The notes: generated by a model not told the origin, from the sequence alone. DNA of 64,000 nt from Micromonospora sonchi (GCF_014646235.1 NZ_BMNB01000033.1:16192-80191); one strand, 5' to 3'; counted from the stretch's first letter, positions 24,812 to 33,095 are shown. Numbers and translations are program-made.

Positions 24812-26679
24812 CGCAGGAATCCTCCGAGCGGGAGGGTGGCGGCCACACCATGGGCGTGCTCGCCGTCGAGTCGTTGCAGACGACCGCCGTGACCGCGAAT
24901 CGCCTCGTCCAACGCGCGGTCGGCGGCGGTGAGACCGGCGGCGTCCGCCCCGATCAGCCGGAACGCCACCTCCAGCACGGCCTCGTCCTCGCCGGGCCGG
25001 CCGGACTGGCGGGCCGCCGCGATCGACACCACGCCGGCCGCCGCGGGCAGGGCGCGTAGCAGCGGGTCCACCTCCCACGCCCGGTCCGGCCAGTCGAGCA
25101 GCCGGTGGCAGCTCTGCGGAGTGCCCTGCGCCGACCAGTTCCGCCAGCTCTCCCGAACCAATGGGCGGTCCCCGCCCGCCGCCGCGCCGGTGAGATGGGT
25201 CAGGTTGGCGACGGCGGCGAGCACCTCGTCGCGGTTGAGCAGGCGGGCCGCCACCCGGTCGTGGCGCAGCTGGCGCCGGGTCCGCCGGATCGCCGCGGTG
25301 AGCGCCGGCCGCAGATCGCGGTCGGCGTGGAAGTCGGGCGTACGCGGGGCCTGGAGCACCACCCACGCCTGCCGGCTCGCCGGCACGCTCCCGCCGGTCA
25401 ACTCACGGTACGCCCGGTCCACCGCCGCCGCGCCGACCCGGGGTGCCGGGGTGACCAGGATCAGCACCTGCACCGCCACCAGCGGCGTCTTCGGATCGGC
25501 CGCGGGCAGCAGCGACATCGGCGACGGCAGGGCCTGCGGCGCACCCATCAGCAGCGCGCCCTCGGTCGGATCCACCTCCAGCACGGCACTGAGCCCACCC
25601 CGGTGGGTGAGCAGAACCGCCGGCTGGTCGTCGATCTCGACCTGGTCCAGCTCGACGCTGCCCTCCAGTTGGGTCAGCAACTGCCACACGGCGTCCGGCC
25701 CGGTGGCGGTCAACTGCCGGCGCCGGCCCCGGTAGCTCCACCAGACTCCCAGCCACTCGTAGAGCCACCGGCCCCGGCGGCGCACCATCGTCGGGACGAG
25801 CAGCACCAGCGCGATGGCGGCCACGGCGACGGTCATCGGCACACCGTGTGGCGTGGCGGCCAGCACCGCCGCCGCACCGGCCTGCCAGGCCACCAATTGC
25901 GCGACGTGGATACCGGCGACCCGGGGCTGACGCCGATGCGGGCGTACCACCGGAGCCGCCACGCCGCTGGCCTCCGCCGCTGCGGTCCGAGCCGGCGTCC
26001 CGGTCGCGACAGCCTCCGCCCGGGCAGCCGGCGCGGGCGCCGCCCCCGCCGCCACGCCGGCAACCTGCCCGGTGCCGGCCTGTTCGGCGTGCGCGGTGCC
26101 GGTCTGTGCGCCGTATGTGGTGCTGGTCTGCGCACCGTATGTGGTGCTGGCCTGTCCGCTGTGTGCGGTGCCGGGCTGTGCGCTGTGCGTGGTGCTGGGC
26201 TGCCCGCTGTGTGCGGTGCCGGCCTGTCCGCTGTGCGTGGTGCCGGGCTGTGCGCTGTGCGTGGTGCCGGACTGTGCGCTGGGTGCGGTGCTGGCCTGCC
26301 GGCCGTATGTGGTGCCGGTGCCGGTGCCGGTGCTGGTCTGACCCGGGTGCGCGGTGCCGGTGCCGGCCTGGCCGGTCTGCGCGGCGCTGCCGGCCGCTTG
26401 GCTGGTGTAGGTGCCGCCGACGGTGGCCCGGCCCTGCCCGCGCTGGGCTGCCCAACTGTGCCCCGGCCCGGTCCCACCCAGCACGGGTGCCGCGACACCG
26501 GGCTGCTGAGTCGACGTCCCAGCCTGGTGCTGTGTTGGCACGCTGGCCTGCTGCGGTGGCGCCCATTGCTGGGCCGACGCTCCGGCCTGCTGCGGTGCTT
26601 GTTGCTGCGGCGGCGCGGCCGGGTCCGGGTGATGCTGCCAACCCGGCTCGCCTGGCCGGTCCGCACCCGGATGCGTCAC
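24808..26679 (-). CDS. eccE: Type VII secretion protein EccE-like, with long repeat-rich N-terminus
   Basis: 623 residues. Residues ~1-250 are low-complexity (Gln, Ala, Pro, Thr, Ser, Gly), with ten or so degenerate ten-residue units of the type AGTAHSGQPS/TTYGAQ. Then come the EccE landmarks: RVAGIHVAQLVAWQAGAAAV and VAVAAIALVLLVPTMV, two membrane helices, followed by RRRGRWLYEWLGVWWSYRGR and a large cytosolic domain. EccE is a membrane subunit at the periphery of the ESX complex. The GTG start at 26679 overlaps the stop of a 34-codon reading frame (GTGA). The usual ~350-residue length is exceeded by the repeat segment. Confidence 0.82.
   Translation of the reverse strand: MTHPGADRPGEPGWQHHPDPAAPPQQQAPQQAGASAQQWAPPQQASVPTQHQAGTSTQQPGVAAPVLGGTGPGHSWAAQRGQGRATVGGTYTSQAAGSAAQTGQAGTGTAHPGQTSTGTGTGTTYGRQASTAPSAQSGTTHSAQPGTTHSGQAGTAHSGQPSTTHSAQPGTAHSGQASTTYGAQTSTTYGAQTGTAHAEQAGTGQVAGVAAGAAPAPAARAEAVATGTPARTAAAEASGVAAPVVRPHRRQPRVAGIHVAQLVAWQAGAAAVLAATPHGVPMTVAVAAIALVLLVPTMVRRRGRWLYEWLGVWWSYRGRRRQLTATGPDAVWQLLTQLEGSVELDQVEIDDQPAVLLTHRGGLSAVLEVDPTEGALLMGAPQALPSPMSLLPAADPKTPLVAVQVLILVTPAPRVGAAAVDRAYRELTGGSVPASRQAWVVLQAPRTPDFHADRDLRPALTAAIRRTRRQLRHDRVAARLLNRDEVLAAVANLTHLTGAAAGGDRPLVRESWRNWSAQGTPQSCHRLLDWPDRAWEVDPLLRALPAAAGVVSIAAARQSGRPGEDEAVLEVAFRLIGADAAGLTAADRALDEAIRGHGGRLQRLDGEHAHGVAATLPLGGFLR
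26070..26345. repeat. Degenerate 30-bp tandem repeats inside the EccE-like gene
   Basis: Repeated unit close to GTGCTGGGCTGCCCGCTGTG on the + strand with period about 30 bases, encoding on the minus strand ten-residue units rich in Thr, His/Tyr, Gly, Gln. Copies differ by scattered substitutions. Confidence 0.8.
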
Positions 26680-26780
26680 CGCCCGCCCCTTCCTGACCGG
26701 TCCATCATGGCCGCCATCGCTGCCCCAGTGGACGAGCGGGCGCCCGGCTGGTCCGGCGGAACGAGGAGGGTGCGCGTCAT
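26676..26780 (-). CDS. 34-residue reading frame, duplicated N-terminus of the beta-helix AAA+ gene
   Basis: Starts MTRTLLVPPDQPGARSS, nearly the same as MTRTLLVSPDQPGAYPS at the start of the AAA+ gene at 30779, then diverges and stops in the EccE-like start (GTGA). About 60 bases of upstream sequence are also shared (GGATATCGTCGG, GCCCGGAGCCATG). It may be a translated leader that couples EccE expression or a gene remnant carried in with a duplicated promoter. Confidence 0.5.
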   Translation of the reverse strand: MTRTLLVPPDQPGARSSTGAAMAAMMDRSGRGGR

Positions 26781-26882
26781 GGCTCCGGGCTTTGTACGGC
26801 GATGAGGGTTGGACCGACGATATCCCAGCCGTTCGACACCGTGCGATCCCGTCGCGACGCCGCCCTGCACGGCGGACACCGA

Positions 26883-27224
26883 TCAGCGGGTCGAGGGCTG
26901 TGCCTGTTGCGGGGAGAGGACCTCGCTGCCGGACCAGTCGATGTACTCGTCGGCGAGGTTGCTGTCCGGCTCGCCGTCCTCGTCGAGGGTGCTGTACGAG
27001 GCGTAGAACCGGCCGAAGCCGTAGCCGCCGTTGGCGAGGGTGGCCAGCGCCCACGGCCGCAGACCGGCGGGCAGCCGTTCCGGATGCAGCCGATCCACCC
27101 TGACCCGGACGATCCCGAGCAGGTCGTACGACTGGTCGGCCGTGCCGGCGTCGAGCACGCGGCACAGCGAGAAGGCGTACGGCACCTGCTCCTCTTGATA
27201 CACCCACCGACCCGTGTCTTTCAT
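26883..27224 (-). CDS. Hypothetical protein
   Basis: 113 residues, acidic, no signal peptide or membrane segment. Segments such as WVYQEEQVPYAFSLCRVLDA, LLGIVRVRVDRLHPERLP and GYGFGRFYASYSTLDEDGE suggest a compact alpha/beta fold. No family recognised. The ATG at 27224 has GGGAGA five bases upstream; an in-frame start 13 codons earlier lacks one. It is divergent from the XRE regulator gene and precedes the EccE operon on the same strand, separated by ~100 bases containing the conserved promoter-like block. Confidence 0.6.
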   Translation of the reverse strand: MKDTGRWVYQEEQVPYAFSLCRVLDAGTADQSYDLLGIVRVRVDRLHPERLPAGLRPWALATLANGGYGFGRFYASYSTLDEDGEPDSNLADEYIDWSGSEVLSPQQAQPSTR

Positions 27225-27354
27225 GGCTGTCTCCCAGCTTCGGGCGAAGTCTGCTTTTAGCATCGAGCAATCTCTCGCTTATATCAAGACCTGGTCCACG
27301 CGAAGGTTCACGCGTAGGGTATGGACAGTTGCCGGTCCACTCGTAGGAGTCGTC
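27225..27354. promoter_or_regulatory. Divergent promoter region with short direct repeat
   Basis: Between the hypothetical gene (-) and the XRE regulator (+). CACGCG occurs twice around AAGGTT (CACGCGAAGGTTCACGCG), just before TAGGGT, a -10-like sequence. A binding site for the XRE protein is possible. Confidence 0.3.
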
Positions 27355-28257
27355 ATGAATCCCAGGCAGGCGAGGTCGCCCCGGGCATCGAAGGCGTCGC
27401 TCTCCTCTCCCACAGTGCATGGCTGGGAGCTGGGCATTCGGCTCCGGGAGCGCCGGGAAGAGCTAGGCATGACAGCCGTTGCCGCCGCCAAGGCAAGCGG
27501 CATCACGCAGGCGTATGTGTCCGGAGTTGAGGCTGGCCGGGTCAAACTGCCGGCGGATCGATTGACCCAGCTCGTCAAGATCTATGAGATCGATCCGGCG
27601 GAAGCCGCTGAGCTGGAGGAGTTGCGAGTAGCCGCGATGCAGCGCGCTTGGTGGCACCAGCACTCCCAACTCTTCCCGGCCGAGTTCCTCCGATTCCTTG
27701 GTTACGAGGCCGGCGCTGAACACATTCGTAGCTACGACAATGAGCTGCTGCACGGACTGTTGCAGACCGAGGACTATGCGCGTGCGGTGATCCGCGGTGG
27801 CAACACCTACGTCCGGCTCACTGAGATTGACCGACGGGTCAGCGTCCGGATGGCGCGCCAGTCGCGGCTGACTGAGGGTCGGGCGCAACTACGGTTGACC
27901 ACCGTGATCGGCGAAGGTGCGCTACGCCAACAGGTTGGTGGGCCGGTACTGATGCGTGCTCAGCTCGACCACTTGGCCACGCTGCTGATGGAACGAGCCG
28001 GGCAGGTCGATATCCGGGTCATGCCGTTTACCGCTGGAGCCCATCCCGCGCTCGGTGGACCATTCCAGATCCTGTCTTTCCCGTCGCCCCGGCTGCCCGA
28101 GCTGGTTTGGCAGGAGGTGCTTACTTCCAGCGACATCATCGATCAGTCCAGCCGGGTGGCGGACTACGTCGTCACCTTCGCCGAGGCGCGGGAGCGGGCG
28201 TTAGGCTCGGAGGAGTCGTTGGCCCTGATCCGGCGGATCGCCAAGGAGATGACGTGA
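27355..28257 (+). CDS. XRE-family regulator with DUF5753 domain
   Basis: 300 residues. An N-terminal helix-turn-helix domain at ~20-80 (LGIRLRERREELGMTAVAAAKASGITQAYVSGVE in successive helices) and a DUF5753 C-terminal domain (SYDNELLHGLLQTEDYARAVI, RVSVRMARQSRL, LLMERAGQVDIRVMPFTAGAHPALGGPF, VWQEVLTSSDII). These are the abundant WhiJ-type developmental or toxin-antitoxin-like regulators of actinomycetes. The ATG at 27355 has GGAG five bases upstream. Its stop overlaps the DUF397 gene start (GTGA), the standard partner. Confidence 0.95.
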   Translation: MNPRQARSPRASKASLSSPTVHGWELGIRLRERREELGMTAVAAAKASGITQAYVSGVEAGRVKLPADRLTQLVKIYEIDPAEAAELEELRVAAMQRAWWHQHSQLFPAEFLRFLGYEAGAEHIRSYDNELLHGLLQTEDYARAVIRGGNTYVRLTEIDRRVSVRMARQSRLTEGRAQLRLTTVIGEGALRQQVGGPVLMRAQLDHLATLLMERAGQVDIRVMPFTAGAHPALGGPFQILSFPSPRLPELVWQEVLTSSDIIDQSSRVADYVVTFAEARERALGSEESLALIRRIAKEMT

Positions 28258-28454
28258 ACACCCCTCGTCGTGCACCCGATCGTGACTGGTTCAAGTCGTC
28301 CCGCAGTTCAAACAACGCGGCCTGTGTCGAGGTGCGGTTTGCCGGTGGCGTGGTGGGCGTACGCGATTCGAAGGACCGCTCCGGCCCGGCCCTCGCCTTC
28401 GACGCCGGTGCCTGGGCCGGCTTCCTGCACGCGCTGCAGACCGACCCGGCCTGA
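28254..28454 (+). CDS. DUF397 domain protein
   Basis: 66 residues. Typical DUF397: WFKSSRSSNNAACVEVRF, then VVGVRDSKDRSGPALAFDAGAWAGFL. Always or nearly always encoded beside XRE-DUF5753 genes, whose activity it is thought to antagonise. GTG at 28254 overlaps the regulator's stop; AAGGAG precedes it. Confidence 0.95.
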   Translation: MNTPRRAPDRDWFKSSRSSNNAACVEVRFAGGVVGVRDSKDRSGPALAFDAGAWAGFLHALQTDPA

Positions 28455-28510
28455 GCAGGCACTCCCGCCACCTCCCCCACCCCGCCCCGGCTCGCGCCGC
28501 CCTCCGGCGG

Positions 28511-28588
28511 CCCTGATGATCCGCGCAGTTTCGGGGAAGTTGCTGCCTCAGAGGCGTCCTGACACCGCAACTTCCCCGAAACTGCGGT
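28511..28588. repeat. Palindromic repeat, copy 1
   Basis: 78-base element with perfect 19-bp arms (CGCAGTTTCGGGGAAGTTG at 28524-28542 and its complement at 28568-28586). A second copy at 28934-29011 differs by about three bases, all in the loop. It follows the DUF397 gene and could act as a terminator. Confidence 0.85.
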
Positions 28589-28740
28589 GTCAGCCGGCCT
28601 CGATTCCCTGTCGCGCGGGGATCGGCGCCCGATCGCGGCGTCGCTGACAGCCGCCTAACGGCCGGTCGAGGGCGGCGTCGGCCCCACGGTGTTGACAGGG
28701 TGGATGGGTCAGCGCGCCCTTACTTCCCCACACTGCCCCC

Positions 28741-28807
28741 TTTGCTCTGCTTCAACCTACGCAACGGGTTCGTCGGCAAACCGTTGCGCGGAGTGAAGCA
28801 GAGCAAA
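28741..28807. repeat. Second-type long inverted repeat
   Basis: Perfect 14-bp outer arms TTTGCTCTGCTTCA / TGAAGCAGAGCAAA and inner arms CGCAACGGGTT / AACCGTTGCG, so almost the whole 67-base element can fold into one hairpin. Unrelated in sequence to the palindromes on either side. Confidence 0.8.
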
Positions 28808-28933
28808 GGCTTCCGCACCCCTACCCGGGGATGCCGTCGGGCTGTGCGGATGGTCGCGTTCAGGAATCAGGGGCCACAACACAGCCAAGGACCGGGTCGG
28901 CGGCACTTCCGCCACCCACCTCTCCCGATCCGG

Positions 28934-29011
28934 CCCTGATGATCCGCGCAGTTTCGGGGAAGTTGTTGCCTCAGAGGGGCCCTGACACCGCAACTTCCCC
29001 GAAACTGCGGT
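28934..29011. repeat. Palindromic repeat, copy 2
   Basis: Same 78-base element as at 28511-28588, arms 28947-28965 and 28991-29009. The whole stretch 28455-29099 holds only these three palindromes and no credible gene. Confidence 0.85.
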
Positions 29012-29099
29012 GCACCTGCTTGCCGGGGCGCCGCTGGAGCAGGGGCTGGCGGGGGGCTGGCGGGGTGTCAGCCGGTCTCGGCCCCCTGCCGCCAGGGGG

Positions 29100-30779
29100 T
29101 CAGCGTCCGATCGCGGCGCGCACGTCGGCGACGGTGACCGTACGCAGCTCGTCGAGGCTGGGCCGTTGGCCGGACTGGCGCAACCGCTGCGCCTGCGCCT
29201 TGCGGACCCCCTCGAACAGTTTGCGCGCCTCGCGGGCGTTGCCGAAGTTCTGATCCCGCTCGATCGTGCCGAAGTGCTCCCGGAGCACCTCCGCGACGCC
29301 GTCGGCGAGGAGGTACTCGTCGCCGCTGGCCATCCGCTGCACGATGACGACCAACTGCTCGGGGGAGTAGTTTCCGAACTCGATGGTCTTGGCGAATCGG
29401 GAGGCCAGACCGGGGTTGGCGTCGAGGAACTGAAGCATTTCCCCGGTGTAGCCGGCGGCGATCACGGCGACCTCGTCGCGGTGATCCTCCATCAGCTTCA
29501 CCAGCGTGTCGATGGCCTCCTGCCCGAAGTCGGCGTTGCCTCCGGACGACCGGGACAGCGCGTACGCCTCGTCGATGAACAGCACGCCGCCGCGCGCCTG
29601 GTCGAACGCTCCGGCGGTCTTCTCGGCGGTGTGGCCGATGTACTGGCCGACCAGGTCGCGGCGGGACACCTCGCGGAACGCGCCGCCGGGCAGCGCGCCC
29701 AACGCCGCGAGCAGGTCACCGTAGATGCGGGCCACGGTGGTCTTACCGGTGCCGGGGGCGCCCGCGAAGATCAGGTGGTGGCTGACCGCGCCGACCGGCA
29801 GCCCGGCGCTGCGCCGCCACTCGTTGACCTGGATCTCGTCGATGAGGGCACGGACCTCCTCCTTCACCGACTCCAGGCCGACCATCGCCTCCAGGTCGGC
29901 GAGCAGCTTCTCCACCCGCGCGGTGTCCTGCTGGGCGGCGGCGCGGGCGGCGTCCGCGCCGTACGTGGCCTTCCGGCTCGCCGCGCCCTCCACGATGGTC
30001 GGGTTGGCTCCCTCGGCGACCTCGATCGCCGGCTGGGTGTTGTTCTCGGTGGTGCACTCCTCGACCGTGCCGTTGCAGCCGCGGCCGAAGGAGACCGCCG
30101 GGCCGCGGGTGTCGCGGATGCGGCAGCGCCGCAGCACCGGGGCGCTCTGATGCACGACGGCCACCCCGGCGTGACCGGTCTGCGAGATGTCACAGGCCTC
30201 GATGGTGGGTCGGCCGCCCTGGTAGACGTAGATGCCACGGTTGCCGCAGCGGGTCACCGTGCTGGTGCGGATCGTCGGGGCGGCTCCGATCCGCACGATG
30301 ATCCCGTCCTCGCTGAGGTCGGCGAACTCGCACCCCTCGACGGTGCCGTCGGAGTCCTCCACCACCAGACCGTAGCGGCCGCCGGTGACCTGGCAGCGGG
30401 CCAGCGTGAACTCCGTACGGCCGGCCACCTGGATCGCCGCGCCGAAGTTGGCGCTCAGCTCGCACCCGATCATGGTGAGCGCAGCCCGGTCGGCCACGAC
30501 GACCGGCGCGTCACCTGCCTTGAGGACGAGGTCGCGCAACTCCAGCCGACCCGAGTTGCAGGACACCGTGGGATAGGTCCCGGAGGAGGCGTCGATGGTG
30601 ACCGTCCCCGCGCCCTCGGCGGCGACGATGGTGACGCCTCGGTCGTTGATGAACAGCGCCTCGTAGTAGGTGCCGGGACTCACCGACACGACAGTGTCGT
30701 CGCTGGCCACCGCCAGGGCCTCCCCGATCGAGGGGTAGGCGCCGGGCTGATCCGGGGAGACGAGAAGGGTGCGCGTCAT
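29100..30779 (-). CDS. EccA-like AAA+ ATPase with N-terminal right-handed beta-helix
   Basis: 559 residues. Residues ~1-275 form a pectate-lyase-like beta-helix: PGAYPSIGEALAVASDDTVV, VSPGTYYEALFINDRGVTIV, then regular strands such as GGRYGLVVEDSDGTVEGCEF and CGNRGIYVYQGGRPTIEACD. Residues ~300-559 are a CbbX/EccA-type AAA+ module: Walker A FAGAPGTGKTTVARIYGDLL, Walker B GGVLFIDEAYAL, arginine region NPGLASRFAKTIEF and the C-terminal helical lid. EccA proteins act on ESX substrates in the cytosol, so a chaperone or recycling role for the secretion island is likely. The first ATG at 30779 has only a weak ribosome site, but the same start and upstream block are duplicated at 26780. Confidence 0.88.
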   Translation of the reverse strand: MTRTLLVSPDQPGAYPSIGEALAVASDDTVVSVSPGTYYEALFINDRGVTIVAAEGAGTVTIDASSGTYPTVSCNSGRLELRDLVLKAGDAPVVVADRAALTMIGCELSANFGAAIQVAGRTEFTLARCQVTGGRYGLVVEDSDGTVEGCEFADLSEDGIIVRIGAAPTIRTSTVTRCGNRGIYVYQGGRPTIEACDISQTGHAGVAVVHQSAPVLRRCRIRDTRGPAVSFGRGCNGTVEECTTENNTQPAIEVAEGANPTIVEGAASRKATYGADAARAAAQQDTARVEKLLADLEAMVGLESVKEEVRALIDEIQVNEWRRSAGLPVGAVSHHLIFAGAPGTGKTTVARIYGDLLAALGALPGGAFREVSRRDLVGQYIGHTAEKTAGAFDQARGGVLFIDEAYALSRSSGGNADFGQEAIDTLVKLMEDHRDEVAVIAAGYTGEMLQFLDANPGLASRFAKTIEFGNYSPEQLVVIVQRMASGDEYLLADGVAEVLREHFGTIERDQNFGNAREARKLFEGVRKAQAQRLRQSGQRPSLDELRTVTVADVRAAIGR

Positions 30780-30930
30780 GGCTCCGGGCTTCGTACGACG
30801 GCAGGAGGGGTTGCGCCGACGATATCCCAGGCGCCGCACACCGTGGAGGCCCGCACCGGGCGACGCTCGATAGGCTCGGGCGGAAGCGGACCGACCCCGG
30901 GTCGGATCCCCGTCGATCGCGGGAGGACGG

Positions 30931-31314
30931 ATGGTGCAGCTGCGGATGCTGCCGCTGGCGGCGGGCGCGCTGCTGGTCGACGGCACCGTCCACACCCACA
31001 CCTCGGTACGCGGCGACGTGCCGCCCGAGCTGCATCCGGTGGTCCGGCGCTTCCTGCACGGGCTGCCCACCGAGCAGCGCGAGCGTTTCGCCGACTGGTG
31101 CGCCGAGCCGGTGCTGATCTCCGACCGGCTGTACGCCGCCGAGGCCGGCGGGCCGCCGCTCGAAGCTGCCCGGGCCCGCTCGCTGCTGTGGGGCGCGAAG
31201 GTCCGCGCCACCCGCGTCCGGGAGGAGGGCGACCCGCGCCACGGCGAGACCCAGCCGCCCTGCCGATCGTGTGCGGCCCTGCTGGACTGGTTCGGCATCG
31301 AGGCACTGCCATGA
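30931..31314 (+). CDS. YwqJ-type deaminase-like single-domain protein
   Basis: 127 residues. Shows the features of the YwqJ-like putative deaminase family: HTHTSVRG near the N-terminus, a zinc-site half WCAEPVLISDRLY and the second half QPPCRSCAALLDWFG (Cys-x-Glu and Pro-Cys-x-x-Cys). The same motifs occur in the 3923-residue protein at 48602 (C1087/E1089, C1150/C1153), but here the domain stands alone, without a secretion region. The ATG at 30931 has GGAGG four bases upstream. Its stop overlaps the SUKH-3 gene start (ATGA), forming a three-gene operon with the SUKH and SseB genes. It may be an orphan toxin domain or a housekeeping paralogue. Confidence 0.8.
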   Translation: MVQLRMLPLAAGALLVDGTVHTHTSVRGDVPPELHPVVRRFLHGLPTEQRERFADWCAEPVLISDRLYAAEAGGPPLEAARARSLLWGAKVRATRVREEGDPRHGETQPPCRSCAALLDWFGIEALP

Positions 31315-31796
31315 CCGAACGTTTTCCGTCGCTGGTGGCCGAGACCCTCGCCATGGCCGGCTGGTCACCGCAGGGGCGCGACGAGCAGCGGGCGCGCGAG
31401 TGGGCGCTGCGTATCGCCGCCGACGCCGCGCCGGACGGCCGCCAGCACGTCGTGACGGCCGCCGCCATCGAGGCGTACGCCGAGTTCGGTGGGCTGCGCG
31501 TACGCCCGCAGGGTGCGGGCGAGCAGGTCGCACCGAGCGCCTTCGACCTCGACCCGTTCCGGGTACGCCACTCGGTGGCCACCCTCGCCGAGCTGGCCGA
31601 GGCGACCGGGGCGCCGCTCACCCCGCTGGGCGAGGAGGGCGGCGGCACCGGCATCCTCGCCGTCGACGAGCAGGGCCGGGTTTTCGTACTCGACCACACC
31701 GGGGACTGGTTCCTCGGGGCGAGCGTCGACGAGGCGCTCGTCACGCTGGTGCTCGGCCGCCACCCCCGGCGGGTACGCGCGGACGGCACCTGGTGA
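31311..31796 (+). CDS. SUKH-3 family immunity-type protein
   Basis: 161 residues. SUKH-3 features: a helical start (LVAETLAMAGWSPQGRDEQRAREW), AIEAYAEFGGLRV, FDLDPF and the C-terminal GGGTGILAVDEQGRVFVLDHTGDWFLGASVDEAL. SUKH proteins bind and neutralise toxin domains of polymorphic secretion systems. Coupled to both neighbours by ATGA/GTGA overlaps, so it should be made together with the YwqJ-like protein, which is its most likely partner. Confidence 0.88.
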   Translation: MTERFPSLVAETLAMAGWSPQGRDEQRAREWALRIAADAAPDGRQHVVTAAAIEAYAEFGGLRVRPQGAGEQVAPSAFDLDPFRVRHSVATLAELAEATGAPLTPLGEEGGGTGILAVDEQGRVFVLDHTGDWFLGASVDEALVTLVLGRHPRRVRADGTW

Positions 31797-33046
31797 CCAG
31801 CTGGCAGCCGAGCACGGCCACCGAGCGTGCGCTCCTGGCCGCCGTCGAGGCCGGCGATCAAACGGCCTTCCACACCGAACTCGCCGCCGGTCCGCTGCTG
31901 CTGCCTGTGTCACCGACGGCAGCCGTCGATGAACCGGTCGGTTGGCCGACGGGCCGGCACGAGGGGGTGACCCACGTGGTCGCCTACACCTCGCCGATGG
32001 CGATCGCTGCCGGCCTGCCCGGACAGTCCGTCAGCTACCGGGTGTCCGCACTGGCGGACCTCGCCGTCGACTGGCCCGACGACCGCTGGGTGCTGGCGAT
32101 CGACGCCGGGCTGCCCATCGGCGTCCGGCTCACCGCCGACGAACTGCGTACCCTCGCCGCCCCGGCCGTCGAGGCGGAGCGGCCGTTGCGCGAGGCGGTC
32201 CAGCGGCAGGACCCGGACGCACTGATGGCGGCGTTGCTCCGGGCCGAGCTGGTGCTACCGCTGCGGCCGGACGGCCCGGCGACGCGCGACCTCGCCGACC
32301 CGGAGTTTCCCTGGTGGGGCCTGCCCGACGAGCAGGGGCGGACGAGCCTGCCGGTGTTCACCTCGGAGGCCCGGCTGCGGCAGGCGCTGGGCGATCACGA
32401 CTCGGTGGTGGTCAGCAGCCTCCAGCTGACCGGCCACTGGCCCGACTCGTCCTGGCAGTTGCTGCTCAACCCGGAGACGCCGCTGGCCGCGGCGCTGCCC
32501 GGCGAGGCGGTGTCCGCGCTGCGCGACTGGCTCGGCGAGCTGCGGCACGTGCTCGACGACGCGGCCGAGCAGGAGCGCCAGCGGCGGGTGAGCGCCGCGT
32601 ACGCCGACCCGTCGACGGTGGGCGTTCCGGTGCCCCGGCCAGCTTCTGATCCCGTGGTCGACGAGGGGCCCGACCCCGACGTGCCACTGCGACTGCAACT
32701 GGTCATCCCGCACCGCTACCTGCCGTCCTACCTGGACGAGGGATACGACCGGGCGGCCGGGCTGGTGCACGCCTGGCACGGCCCGGAGCGGGACACCCCG
32801 GTACGGCTCTACCGTCGCCTGGGACTGCTCGGTGCAGGCTCGCCGTTCGAGGAGTCGGACGAGTGGGTGGCGGCGCTGCGCTGGTCGCCCGGCGAGGACA
32901 CGCCGGAGGAGTGGGGTCGGGGCCAGCCCCGGATGGAGTCCCTGGTCGTGCCGGACGGCACCGAGCTGCACTGCCTGCACCACGACGGCCGCGACGAGCT
33001 GCTGGCCCGCTTCGACGCGGCCGCCCGTCGTTGGTCACCGGCCTGA
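31793..33046 (+). CDS. SseB-family protein with two domains
   Basis: 417 residues. Two SseB N-terminal-type domains are seen (~10-140 and ~145-275): each has a helical start (RALLAAVEAGDQTAFHTELAAGPLLLPV; REAVQRQDPDALMAALLRAELVLPL), a strand with VVAYTSPMAIAAGLPGQ or LPVFTSEARLRQALG, and WVLAIDAGLPIG or WQLLLNPETPL. A third region (~330-415) is distinct. SseB-like proteins are common in actinobacterial ESX and polymorphic-toxin loci, with unclear function. GTG at 31793 overlaps the SUKH-3 stop; earlier in-frame sequence is within other genes. Confidence 0.82.
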   Translation: MTSWQPSTATERALLAAVEAGDQTAFHTELAAGPLLLPVSPTAAVDEPVGWPTGRHEGVTHVVAYTSPMAIAAGLPGQSVSYRVSALADLAVDWPDDRWVLAIDAGLPIGVRLTADELRTLAAPAVEAERPLREAVQRQDPDALMAALLRAELVLPLRPDGPATRDLADPEFPWWGLPDEQGRTSLPVFTSEARLRQALGDHDSVVVSSLQLTGHWPDSSWQLLLNPETPLAAALPGEAVSALRDWLGELRHVLDDAAEQERQRRVSAAYADPSTVGVPVPRPASDPVVDEGPDPDVPLRLQLVIPHRYLPSYLDEGYDRAAGLVHAWHGPERDTPVRLYRRLGLLGAGSPFEESDEWVAALRWSPGEDTPEEWGRGQPRMESLVVPDGTELHCLHHDGRDELLARFDAAARRWSPA

Positions 33047-33095
33047 GCTGCGGCACCGGCCGGGGCCAGGCCGGCACTATCGGCCGCAGCGGCGG

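Noticed and set aside
24119..25366. 415-codon minus-strand frame ending at 24119
   Set aside because: Its first half is an alternative frame of the EccE-like gene; the real gene starts at the coupled GTG 24811.
26070..26345. 30-bp tandem repeats as CRISPR
   Set aside because: No spacers; the units are in frame within the EccE-like gene and code for a low-complexity protein segment.
28511..29011. Repeats as a possible CRISPR array
   Set aside because: Only two copies of the 78-base element, over 400 bases apart, with perfect long palindromes; no regular spacers and no cas genes.
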